The notes below the pieces were generated by a model. That model was given only the letters and a program-made list of their open reading frames with translations. It was not told where the DNA came from and made no database searches. Position numbers and translations under genes: made by a program. A DNA stretch of 64,000 nucleotides from a virus, in IMG/VR virus record IMGVR_UViG_3300023174_000098, positions 1 to 64,000 of that record. One strand, written 5' to 3'. This document shows, piece by piece, positions 17,008 to 24,397 of the stretch (position 1 is its first letter; every line of letters starts with the position of its first letter).

Positions 17008-17937
17008 TTAATTGTTTTTAACCCATTCTTCAAATTGATTTGGATCTATAATACCGAAACCTTCGAAAAACTTTTTACCTGCAAAATCTTTATTTTTTAA
17101 AGACATTGTCTTTTTTCTAAAAGCTTTTCTATAGTCGTTATCATTATCCAAAACTAATCCTGTACTATTATTTCTAACGTAGGATAACAACAAGGCAGCA
17201 CACCCAACAGCAAAGGGGGTGCTCATGCTTGTTCCACTCATATATGCATACCAATTAGTTGGGACTGTGCTAAATATTTTGACTCCAGGGGCCAAAAAAT
17301 CTAAATCCTCACCAGTACAACTAAAACTAGCTCTTTCAAAGTTTTGGTCTATGGATCCGATTCCTATAGTCTCGGGATAATTTGCCGGGTAGTATATCTC
17401 TCTTGTGGAGCCTGCGTTGCCGGCAGCACAAAATGTAATACACTTTTTGGATAAAGCATATTGTATAGAACTTCTAATGCTTGGCACATGTCCCGGGGAT
17501 CCCAAACTCATAGTTATAAAATCAGAACCTTGATCTGCAGCCCATCTGATGGCTTCTGCTATATTATCCATATTGCCACTGCCGTTATCGTCCAACGCCT
17601 TAATAGGTATAACTTTAGATTTAGGGGCAACTCCAATTACACCAACATTATTGTTTTCGGCGCATATGGTTCCTGCGACATGGGTGCCATGAGAATTATA
17701 ATCCATTGGATCTTTGTTTTTATTAACAAAATTTCTACCTTGTAAAAGATTATTTTTCAAATCTTCATGATTAAGATCACAACCCGTATCTATTACGGCT
17801 ATCTTTACCCCTTCGCCTTGAGACAATTTCCATTTATCAGGAAGATTAAATGTAGTAATCTCCCAGCCAGCAGCCTGCCTGACTTCCTGTATGGAATAAA
17901 CATCTTCTCTTGTATATGGTAATAAATTACACTTCAT
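17008..17937 (-). CDS. Subtilisin-like serine protease (S8 peptidase, 309 aa)
   Basis: The complete triad is visible: Asp50 in 'IAVIDTGCD', His83 in 'NSHGTHVAGT' and Ser237 in 'SGTSMSTPFAVG', with the oxyanion Asn174 in 'AAGNAGS'. Length matches a single S8 domain with a short N-terminal extension (residues 1-40) and no signal peptide, so the enzyme would start in the cytosol or be packaged. AAAGGAGG lies 6 nt before the ATG. It overlaps the upstream membrane-protein gene by 11 bp, implying coupling. Possible roles are virion protein maturation or host-protein degradation; no substrate can be read from the sequence. Confidence 0.9.
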   Translation of the reverse strand: MKCNLLPYTREDVYSIQEVRQAAGWEITTFNLPDKWKLSQGEGVKIAVIDTGCDLNHEDLKNNLLQGRNFVNKNKDPMDYNSHGTHVAGTICAENNNVGVIGVAPKSKVIPIKALDDNGSGNMDNIAEAIRWAADQGSDFITMSLGSPGHVPSIRSSIQYALSKKCITFCAAGNAGSTREIYYPANYPETIGIGSIDQNFERASFSCTGEDLDFLAPGVKIFSTVPTNWYAYMSGTSMSTPFAVGCAALLLSYVRNNSTGLVLDNDNDYRKAFRKKTMSLKNKDFAGKKFFEGFGIIDPNQFEEWVKNN

Positions 17938-18298
17938 TTTTGGCCTCCTTTTTCCATATCCCCTCTTTATATTTTTTAACTATAAAGTCAATAATAACAC
18001 TGAATAATATATTTACTGCGACAAATTTAATTAGTTGTTCAAAAGGTTTAAGATAAATTGGAAGATTATTTAGGACTATATCCACAAAAATAATTTGCAT
18101 AATAGCTAAAACAACAGCTTTTTTATCTCTACCGCTAGAATTTATATTCTCCTCGGCGTAGTGCACCGAACTATCTAGAAATGATAGAAGATCTGCGGTA
18201 AGTTTTGATAAACTTTCGCTATTAAATGAAAATGAGTTTTCATTTTCATTCTTCCAATTTTGAACTATACTTTTAGCAAAATTTTTATAATCACTCAT
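17927..18298 (-). CDS. Hypothetical membrane protein (123 aa)
   Basis: Two hydrophobic segments ('AVVLAIMQIIFVDIVL' and 'FVAVNILFSVIIDFIV') lie in the C-terminal half, separated by a short loop; the N-terminal half is soluble. The start MSDYKNFAK is chosen because GGAGGGAACC sits directly before it; an ATG four codons upstream lies inside that ribosome site. It is coupled to the subtilisin gene by an 11-bp overlap. A membrane partner or holin-like role is possible but not shown. Confidence 0.6.
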   Translation of the reverse strand: MSDYKNFAKSIVQNWKNENENSFSFNSESLSKLTADLLSFLDSSVHYAEENINSSGRDKKAVVLAIMQIIFVDIVLNNLPIYLKPFEQLIKFVAVNILFSVIIDFIVKKYKEGIWKKEAKNEV

Positions 18299-18383
18299 GG
18301 TTCCCTCCATTAAGATTTATAACAAATTCAATCCTTTGAATTGTCATCTATAGTATATAGTTGTTTAAGAGACAAAAATATAA

Positions 18384-18740
18384 TTATCGCCAAAAAGTAA
18401 AAAATATATTGTTTTTATTCCTGGATATACAGAAATCCTTGTACTCTCTGGGCTGGTGAAGGCCAAAATCTTCATTCAAATCATAGGAATAATTTTTAAT
18501 TATGTTTATATTGTTTCTTTTAATAATAATATCTTCTTTGTAATATTCAGATATTATTGATATATGACCATCTGACAGTGAGTCTATCAGTTGATTCTCA
18601 ACACTTTTTAAAAAAGTAAATAATCCATTAACTTTAGCAAAGTTCCATCGATCAAATAAAGGTTTGAGTTCAGGAAGAGATTGTTGGAGTCTTTTCTCCA
18701 AAAAAATCTTTTCTTCAACATTATAAAAATCTATTTCCAC
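18384..18740 (-). CDS. Hypothetical protein (118 aa)
   Basis: This is a helical, mixed-charge protein with no recognised domain. The likely start is GTG at 18738-18740, 3-4 nt after a TTTATATT stretch, with no Shine-Dalgarno site; an in-frame ATG further in is not visible at a better position. It diverges from the baseplate gene on the other strand. The function is unknown. Confidence 0.5.
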   Translation of the reverse strand: MEIDFYNVEEKIFLEKRLQQSLPELKPLFDRWNFAKVNGLFTFLKSVENQLIDSLSDGHISIISEYYKEDIIIKRNNINIIKNYSYDLNEDFGLHQPREYKDFCISRNKNNIFFTFWR

Positions 18741-18809
18741 AATATAAAGTAGATAAAAAAATTTTTTTGTACTATGATAAAATGCAGTAAAAAAGAAAGG
18801 CCAAAAAAA

Positions 18810-19829
18810 ATGTCCGAAGAAGTATATCGACCAAGAAAATCAGAAGAAGACAATAGTGAATCTATAAGCAAAATAGACGCCATAAGAAAGGCGGCCGAAG
18901 TAGATGAAAGAAGTAACTTCGATCAAAATAAGGCCCCATTTCAAGTAAAGGGAAATGTTCCTGAACAGTTCTTAAGTGCAATGTCAGGAAGAGCTGCGGT
19001 AGAGAATAGTTCTGCTCCTGCTTCTGGCAGTGGTCAGCTAAAAGAACTTTTAGAAGGCTTGAAAAACAATACTTCTGTATATGAGGAGATTGAACTTCCA
19101 TCAAAGGGTAAATTCTATGATGGAGAGAACGGCCCAGCTGACGGCAAACTTCATATAAGGCCAATGACCGGTGAAGAAGAGCAAATATTAGCAACACCGA
19201 GATTTGTAAGAAAAGGCCAAGCCTTAAATATGATTTTCTCAAGGTGCGTCAAAGAGAAATATAAATCTGAAAATCTGTTGACCGTGGATAGAACATATCT
19301 CTTAATATATCTAAGAGGCATTTCTTATTCACCTCTTTATGATGTAGAGATCAAATGCCCAGAGTGCGAAAAGAAATTTAGCACAGAAATAGATTTAAAT
19401 TCACTTGTAGTTGAATCTTGTCCTGATAATTATGGGCCCATTTTAGAGGATGTGCTTCCGAGCTCTAAATATAGGTTTAGATATAGATTATCACAAGGAA
19501 AAGATGAGAATGAAATACAGGATCATAGAGACAGAAGAATCAAAAACTTTGGAGATGCTTCTGCTGACGATACCTTAATCTACCGAACTGCTCTATTGCT
19601 GGATGACATCGAAGGACTGGCTGATAAAAAAGATCTTCAGGTATTAATTAAGAACCTTCCGATATCAGATGTTTCATACCTTAGAAATTGTGTGAATGAG
19701 CCTCCATTTGGAGTAGACACAAAGGTTGAAATGGTTTGCCCAAGCTGCCTGCAGGAGTTTGACGTAGATCTACCTCTCGAAGCAAATTTTTTCTTCCCTC
19801 GTCGGAGGAGGGAACAAACGCAAGCTTAG
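18810..19829 (+). CDS. T4 gp26-like baseplate hub protein (339 aa)
   Basis: After a disordered N-terminus of about 80 residues, 'YEEIELPSKGKFYDG ... LHIRPMTGEEEQIL' and 'DRTYLLIYLRGISYSPLYDVEIKCPECEKKF' match the T4 baseplate protein family (gp26-like). Two CxxC pairs (CPECEKKF and CPSCLQEF) suggest a zinc ribbon. The protein would act in assembly of the baseplate hub. The ATG at 18810 is preferred over one at 18774 because AAAGG precedes it by about 9 nt and the upstream codons look unrelated. It begins a five-gene plus-strand run with 2-nt gaps or overlaps. Confidence 0.8.
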   Translation: MSEEVYRPRKSEEDNSESISKIDAIRKAAEVDERSNFDQNKAPFQVKGNVPEQFLSAMSGRAAVENSSAPASGSGQLKELLEGLKNNTSVYEEIELPSKGKFYDGENGPADGKLHIRPMTGEEEQILATPRFVRKGQALNMIFSRCVKEKYKSENLLTVDRTYLLIYLRGISYSPLYDVEIKCPECEKKFSTEIDLNSLVVESCPDNYGPILEDVLPSSKYRFRYRLSQGKDENEIQDHRDRRIKNFGDASADDTLIYRTALLLDDIEGLADKKDLQVLIKNLPISDVSYLRNCVNEPPFGVDTKVEMVCPSCLQEFDVDLPLEANFFFPRRRREQTQA

Positions 19830-19831
19830 AG

Positions 19832-20014
19832 TTGTGGAATAGTTTAGCCGAAGAAATATTTTTCTTTTTATATAATCTCAATCTTCCAATGGAAGGTAGC
19901 ATGAAGCTTCCTATAAATTTAAGGAAATGGATAATACAAAGATTCATGGATCAAAAAGAAAAAGAAAATGAGCAAATGGAAGCAGAGAGAAGAAAGGCAA
20001 AGTCTAAGAGGTAA
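19832..20014 (+). CDS. Small baseplate-associated helical protein (60 aa)
   Basis: The frame follows the gp26-like gene by 2 nt, from a probable TTG at 19832. 'LRKWIIQRFMDQKEKENEQMEAERRKAK' (residues about 31-58, partly shown) is a charged helix typical of small proteins encoded after gp26 in T4-like phages. A GGAGGAGGG stretch lies about 20 nt upstream, so the exact start could be different. Function is inferred from position. Confidence 0.6.
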   Translation: MWNSLAEEIFFFLYNLNLPMEGSMKLPINLRKWIIQRFMDQKEKENEQMEAERRKAKSKR

Positions 20015-20016
20015 AA

Positions 20017-20754
20017 ATGTCAAAAGAACGTTTCCAAAACCCAAACTGTGGGGATGAATTAAAATTAAGATTATTCGCATTTAATTCTAATTTTAAAAGA
20101 AATTTTTATGAAATAACAAAAGTAGAAATATATTTCTATGATCCTGAGGAAGTTTCTAAAGAAAACCCGGAGGGCTTGAGATTAGTAGAAACAATAGAAT
20201 CACCAAACATAATAAATGAAAACACAGGAGAGTATAGTGTAACTTTAACTCTTGGTGAGCCCAGATATACAATAGGCAGGTATAAAGACAAATGGCATAT
20301 AAAATTTGAAGATAATGAGCCTTGTTCTGTTGCCGTAGTAGATAATAATTTTGAAGTATACCCAGATGTATGGTTTACCGCTCCTGGGCCGAGTATTTAT
20401 GATTTTAGTTTTTACTTCAAGCCAAATAAAGTAACAAAAGGCAGCAAAAGATACATTTTAGTTGAAGTGGTGTCAAATGTTCCAAAGGGAGGTGACATTG
20501 AAAGATATTATAATAATTTGGCAGTAATATCAGAAATGAAAATTTATATAGAACAAGATTGCGCAAATTGCCCTGAGGAGCAAGACTTAAATATGGTTGT
20601 AGACGGAGAAACTGTTTCTTTCAGGGAAAAAAGGTTTGGATATTATTTTATCGACACAACAGATATGGAAAAAGGAATATACAATATCTGGTTTGAGTTG
20701 AGTTATGCAGAAAACGTGTTCGTATCTGACAAAAATCAATTACAAATATATTAA
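20017..20754 (+). CDS. Beta-rich structural protein (245 aa)
   Basis: Repeated beta-strand patterns ('KVEIYFYDPEEV', 'YRVTLTLGEP'-type segments, 'FSFYFKPNKVTKGSKRYILVEV') suggest two or three immunoglobulin-like or jelly-roll domains. Two Cys pairs occur near residues 185-189 (CANCPEE). It lies 2 nt after the previous gene in the baseplate cluster, so a baseplate or tail role is likely. I do not recognise a named family. Confidence 0.6.
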   Translation: MSKERFQNPNCGDELKLRLFAFNSNFKRNFYEITKVEIYFYDPEEVSKENPEGLRLVETIESPNIINENTGEYSVTLTLGEPRYTIGRYKDKWHIKFEDNEPCSVAVVDNNFEVYPDVWFTAPGPSIYDFSFYFKPNKVTKGSKRYILVEVVSNVPKGGDIERYYNNLAVISEMKIYIEQDCANCPEEQDLNMVVDGETVSFREKRFGYYFIDTTDMEKGIYNIWFELSYAENVFVSDKNQLQIY

Positions 20755-20756
20755 AA

Positions 20757-21059
20757 ATGAATACAACAATATTGTTTATACTGGGTTCTATTGGAATGAC
20801 ACATATAATAATAGATGGCTCAATATTCTCTTCATTAAGAGAATACGTTAAAAGTAACTTGCCATCTAAAATAGCAACTCTAGTAGAGTGTTATATGTGC
20901 GCAGGTTTCTGGTGCGGTGTTTTTACTGGCTTTTGTCTAGGGGTACATGAACCAGCAAAGTTGTTCTCCTGTGGTTGTGCCGGAAGTATTTTATCTCAAA
21001 CCACAGCAGTATTATTAAACACACTTGAATCAATAACAATTAAGATGACAAATGACTAA
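20757..21059 (+). CDS. DUF1360-like small membrane protein (100 aa)
   Basis: 'ECYMCAGFWCGVFTG' with flanking hydrophobic segments is the pattern of DUF1360-type membrane proteins, which are common in T4-like phages. There are two to three membrane helices (residues 3-22, 44-62 and 68-90). It overlaps the next gene by 8 bp and follows the structural gene by 2 nt. The function is unknown in the family. Confidence 0.65.
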   Translation: MNTTILFILGSIGMTHIIIDGSIFSSLREYVKSNLPSKIATLVECYMCAGFWCGVFTGFCLGVHEPAKLFSCGCAGSILSQTTAVLLNTLESITIKMTND

Positions 21060-21438
21060 TAAACAAACATTAGGTCTGGCTGATGTAAAAATTGCTCTGA
21101 GAGATGAAAAATTCCGAGAGTCTCTCCCGGAAATATTCTCAGAAGATCTTAAGAAGTTTTTAAATAATCCCGGCTGCGGGTGTAATATAGGTTTTTATAG
21201 AAAATTAATTAAAGAAGCCCGAGTAGAACTTCAAAGATATTATCCGGAAAAAGAGATAGTAGAAGAAGCCGAACAGATAAGAAAACTTTCAGAAAATAAT
21301 TTTTCCGTTATAAATTGTCACTTTTCTGAACTGGAAGAGATTTTAAAAAAATTAGGCCCAGGTCGTAAGCAAATAGCAATGGCAAGATATGAAGAAGAAG
21401 TAACCGTAGTAGTAAACGAACTAGATATTATCTATTAG
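21052..21438 (+). CDS. Conserved-type phage hypothetical protein (128 aa)
   Basis: This is a soluble protein with 'NPGCGCNIGFYRKLI' near residues 38-52 and an otherwise helical, charged sequence. It overlaps the DUF1360-like gene by 8 bp at the start and the convergent glycosyltransferase-like gene by 18 bp at the end. Its role is unknown; its position suggests it is made with the baseplate proteins. Confidence 0.6.
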   Translation: MTNKQTLGLADVKIALRDEKFRESLPEIFSEDLKKFLNNPGCGCNIGFYRKLIKEARVELQRYYPEKEIVEEAEQIRKLSENNFSVINCHFSELEEILKKLGPGRKQIAMARYEEEVTVVVNELDIIY

Positions 21439-22347
21439 TTCTTTACATTTAGCCTTCATATTTTCTGGGTGTATCTCATATTTTTTGATGTCTATAAATA
21501 GATCGTCATTCTTATTCCTGTCTCTACCTAGAATCAAAGCATTATCATAATAATAATATGCTTTCTTGTATTTCTTGAGTTCAAAATTTATATCACCCAA
21601 TAAGCACCAAAATTCAGCAAGAGTTGGATTTTTTTCTATGCAAAATATTAGATTTTGAAAAGATCTCGAGATATCGTCCAGATGATAAAAATAAACATAC
21701 GCCTGGTAGTATTTGAGCATGATATAAGAAGGAAGATTTGAGTTTTTCTCTATGAAGAAATATTTTTCCGCAGTACTTATAAACTTTTTATAATCTTGAT
21801 TTTTCAGATAAAAACATGATTCATAGTAAAGAGGTATTGAATCAAATTTGTTTTTATTTTTCCATTTTTCTATTTTAATTAGTTCGTCTTTTATCTTTTT
21901 GTCTTTTGATTCTAGGAGAATGTTGGTATTCTTCGAAGAAGAGCAAAATATATTTTCATATATTGGATTTTCAAAAACAACATTTGAATTTTTACTCACA
22001 AGCCTAATAGATTTAGTTATTACCCCATTATTTAATACTAGAACTTTATACACCCCTTGATCTTGAGCGACTATATTTGATAAGTAATCTTTCCCATTAA
22101 TTAAAGTGTCCTGAGCATCCAAGAATAAAAACCATTTATAGTCTAACTTAAAAAAAGAATTTTTATTTCCAGAAAGATCTTCCTCTGATACTAGTTCTAG
22201 TGTAGTTGCTCTAATATCTTTAAATCTACCAGTAAAATCGATAATAAATAAATCAAATTCTAATCCAAATAGAGAATCTATAGATTTACTAGCATTATCC
22301 AGATCTTCTTGATCATATATTATCATACAAACAGCAAGATTATTCAT
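21421..22347 (-). CDS. Divergent glycosyltransferase-like protein with TPR-type C-terminus (308 aa)
   Basis: The N-terminus 'LAVCMIIYDQEDLDNASKSIDSL ... FLFLDAQDTLING' follows the plan of GT-A (family 2, SunS-like) glycosyltransferases, with 'DAQD' in place of the DxD. Residues 195-290 contain helical repeats with TPR spacing ('NPTLAEFWCLLGDINFELKKYKKAYYYYDNA', partly shown). It may modify virion glycans, host surface or DNA. The start ATG overlaps the stop of a 51-codon upstream gene. Substrate and activity are uncertain given the weak DxD. Confidence 0.55.
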   Translation of the reverse strand: MNNLAVCMIIYDQEDLDNASKSIDSLFGLEFDLFIIDFTGRFKDIRATTLELVSEEDLSGNKNSFFKLDYKWFLFLDAQDTLINGKDYLSNIVAQDQGVYKVLVLNNGVITKSIRLVSKNSNVVFENPIYENIFCSSSKNTNILLESKDKKIKDELIKIEKWKNKNKFDSIPLYYESCFYLKNQDYKKFISTAEKYFFIEKNSNLPSYIMLKYYQAYVYFYHLDDISRSFQNLIFCIEKNPTLAEFWCLLGDINFELKKYKKAYYYYDNALILGRDRNKNDDLFIDIKKYEIHPENMKAKCKELIDNI

Positions 22348-22495
22348 TTTTAATTTTTTCCACTAATTTCTCAAAAGCGTCTGCGAAATCTAATTTATTT
22401 TTACTTTTATAATAACGTATTATTTCATAATAGTACTTTAAGCAGGTGGGATCCTCAAGTAATTTATAAAAATAAGTGTAGTCAGTATTATTCAT
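22340..22495 (-). CDS. Small hypothetical protein (51 aa)
   Basis: An ATG at 22495 opens MNNTDYTYFYKLLEDPTC... and ends with TAA inside the first codons of the glycosyltransferase-like gene, an 8-bp coupled overlap. The Tyr/Lys-rich helical peptide is well formed. TTTATATT lies just before the ATG. Coding is supported by the overlap and by filling an otherwise empty gap. Confidence 0.5.
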   Translation of the reverse strand: MNNTDYTYFYKLLEDPTCLKYYYEIIRYYKSKNKLDFADAFEKLVEKIKNE

Positions 22496-22530
22496 CAATA
22501 TAAATGAGAAAAAAATGATAGAAAGTAAAA

Positions 22531-23031
22531 ATGGCGTCAGAGTATCTTAATAATAAAAATCTTGAGAAAACAATAATTATATTTCAAAAAGCAAAAAGAG
22601 ATAAAAAGTTATATAATTTCTTACAAGAAGACATAAAGAAGAGAGAAGATAAAGTAAAAATTGAACTAAAAGATTTAGTGAATAAGAAAAATTCTGAGAT
22701 ATTGAATGTTTACGAGGTAACGCAAAATAATCTAGCGATTGCATTTTACACGTTATCTGAAAATATAGTCCGATATGCAAAATTTAATTTAATTGATATA
22801 GATGATGCGGTTCAAGAAGGAGTATTGGTTTGCTTTGAAAAACTGGACAGGTTTAATCCTAAGATAGGAAAAGCATTCAACTATATGACAACATGCATAC
22901 TAAATCACTTTAAGCAGTTGTATAGGTCTGCACGGAACTACAATGAACTCAAGAAGAGATATCAAGACTTCATGATGAAAGAAGTGGAAAGCGAAATATG
23001 CTGTTCCAAGACACCTAGAAGAAGCGAGTAG
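22531..23031 (+). CDS. Late-transcription sigma factor, T4 gp55-like (166 aa)
   Basis: Residues 70-135 ('FYTLSENIVRYAKFNLIDIDDAVQEGVLVCFEKLDRFNP', partly shown; 'AFNYMTTCILNHFKQLYR') match sigma region 2 as in gp55 of T4-like phages, with a basic C-terminal tail. gp55 directs host RNA polymerase to late promoters with a TATAAATA-type -10 box and no -35. The AT-rich boxes just before many structural genes in this window may be its targets. It is a lone plus-strand gene whose stop nearly abuts the convergent gene. Confidence 0.75.
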   Translation: MASEYLNNKNLEKTIIIFQKAKRDKKLYNFLQEDIKKREDKVKIELKDLVNKKNSEILNVYEVTQNNLAIAFYTLSENIVRYAKFNLIDIDDAVQEGVLVCFEKLDRFNPKIGKAFNYMTTCILNHFKQLYRSARNYNELKKRYQDFMMKEVESEICCSKTPRRSE

Positions 23032-23032
23032 A

Positions 23033-23494
23033 TTATTTTGGTCCAGTTTTCTTTTTAGCAGGTTTTAGTTCAATAGTTTTTCTATCTGGCTTGTCCTCTA
23101 AGCCTTTCATCATGCTATAGACTTCTTGAGCTATCTTAGATGCAGTATCATATTTGCAAGCATCTGTTTTGACAATCGACACAGTTTTAGTCATCTTTTT
23201 ATAAAAACCGCTACTTATCACAAAACATTTATTCTTGTGATCCCAGCTAACTACGCCTACCCATTCTCCTTCACTCCAATCCCCAGAGCTAATTAATAGT
23301 CTATATGGGGTTTCTGTGTATACATGTTTTGTGTGATATCCATAATTTTTAATTGCAGCACTCACATATCCAAGGCTTATTTTAGCATAAACATCCAGAA
23401 CCTCATCGGGGGATGTTCTGTAGTTCACACCAACACTATATCGTGTTTCCTCAGCAGCCTCGTTTATTTTTTTCCAATCTTTATATGATTTCAT
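23033..23494 (-). CDS. Predicted internal head protein with capsid-targeting-like propeptide (153 aa)
   Basis: It begins MKSYKDWKKINEAAEETR; 'SYKDWKKINE' followed by Ala closely parallels the T4 internal-protein tag and its (I/L)xE-A cleavage site. The remainder is a soluble domain with 'EGEWVGVVSWDHKNKCFVIS' near the centre and a basic Pro-Lys tail. It lies 5 nt after the neck gene on the same strand. Packaging into the head is inferred; the function of the mature part is unknown. Confidence 0.6.
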   Translation of the reverse strand: MKSYKDWKKINEAAEETRYSVGVNYRTSPDEVLDVYAKISLGYVSAAIKNYGYHTKHVYTETPYRLLISSGDWSEGEWVGVVSWDHKNKCFVISSGFYKKMTKTVSIVKTDACKYDTASKIAQEVYSMMKGLEDKPDRKTIELKPAKKKTGPK

Positions 23495-23499
23495 AATTT

Positions 23500-24360
23500 T
23501 TACATCATTTTTATGCTTGGTAGATCACCGAATCTAGTTATTAATCTCTCTTCCCAATCTTTTTTCTCTTGCAAGCCTTCTTGAAGAATAGTTTGACCAT
23601 CTAACTGAATTCCACCATTTGGTCCCGGAGGATTCTGTATTTTGGATCGGATTCTTCCCAACATTATTTTAGCAAAAGCCAAAGCTCCTTCTTGCATAGC
23701 TTGAGTCACCTGCGCAAAATCCGGCTTTCTCTGAAGGTAATGAACGGCTACCAAGTGAGTTCTATAAGGCACTGGGTAGAGTTTAATGTGTTTGTAACCT
23801 CCAATAAATTCCCACCCTCCTTGCTGACCACTTGTCCTATTATACATATCCTCATATTGTTTATATAATATCCATTCATTCATTTTTCCCCATACCGGCT
23901 GTTGAGGATTAATACCTCCTGCTATACTTCCGTAAGCCCCGGCACCCATATATTCCAAAGGTATTACACCACCAATATCACTTGCACTAAAGGCATATTG
24001 AGCAGTTTCTTTATATGCAACTTCTCTTATTATGCCCACATCGTCAGGCATTGCATAGACAGTTTGTCCTGGAATGGTAGGGAATACATACCACTGAAAA
24101 TACTCTCTAGGTGCGTAATCCTCTATGATTTGAAGGGAAAAGTCCACAGCCCCATCTAATTGTTGTTGGTCGAGTTCGATGCTGACTACCGGTGCCCCAA
24201 GCATCAATAAAACATAGTCTTTTATCTGCTCTCTAACTTTTTCTCTGTTTTTTCTTGGGGCGAGTGGAGTCAATGGATCTGTTGGGCCTAGATCATTCAT
24301 GCATTGACCTGTGCATTTTGCGTCTGTGGTCGGCCTTGGAATTTGTAAAATATTGCTCAT
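23500..24360 (-). CDS. T4 gp13-like neck/head-tail connector protein (286 aa)
   Basis: 'VREQIKDYVLLMLGAPVVSIELDQQQLDGAVDFSLQIIEDY' (residues about 42-82, partly shown) is the helical signature of neck proteins of gp13 type in T4-like phages, followed by 'KIMLGRIRSKIQN' and a Gly/Pro loop. It would sit between portal and tail. The DNA before the ATG carries ATATATATT 3 nt away, without a Shine-Dalgarno site. It diverges from the giant internal-protein gene. Confidence 0.65.
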   Translation of the reverse strand: MSNILQIPRPTTDAKCTGQCMNDLGPTDPLTPLAPRKNREKVREQIKDYVLLMLGAPVVSIELDQQQLDGAVDFSLQIIEDYAPREYFQWYVFPTIPGQTVYAMPDDVGIIREVAYKETAQYAFSASDIGGVIPLEYMGAGAYGSIAGGINPQQPVWGKMNEWILYKQYEDMYNRTSGQQGGWEFIGGYKHIKLYPVPYRTHLVAVHYLQRKPDFAQVTQAMQEGALAFAKIMLGRIRSKIQNPPGPNGGIQLDGQTILQEGLQEKKDWEERLITRFGDLPSIKMM

Positions 24361-24397
24361 ATAAATATATATATGATATACAAAAGGTAAAATTTAC

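Noticed and set aside
16842-17033. Minus-strand ORF of 63 codons
   Set aside because: It overlaps the subtilisin stop and the better supported plus-strand small gene and has no ribosome site.
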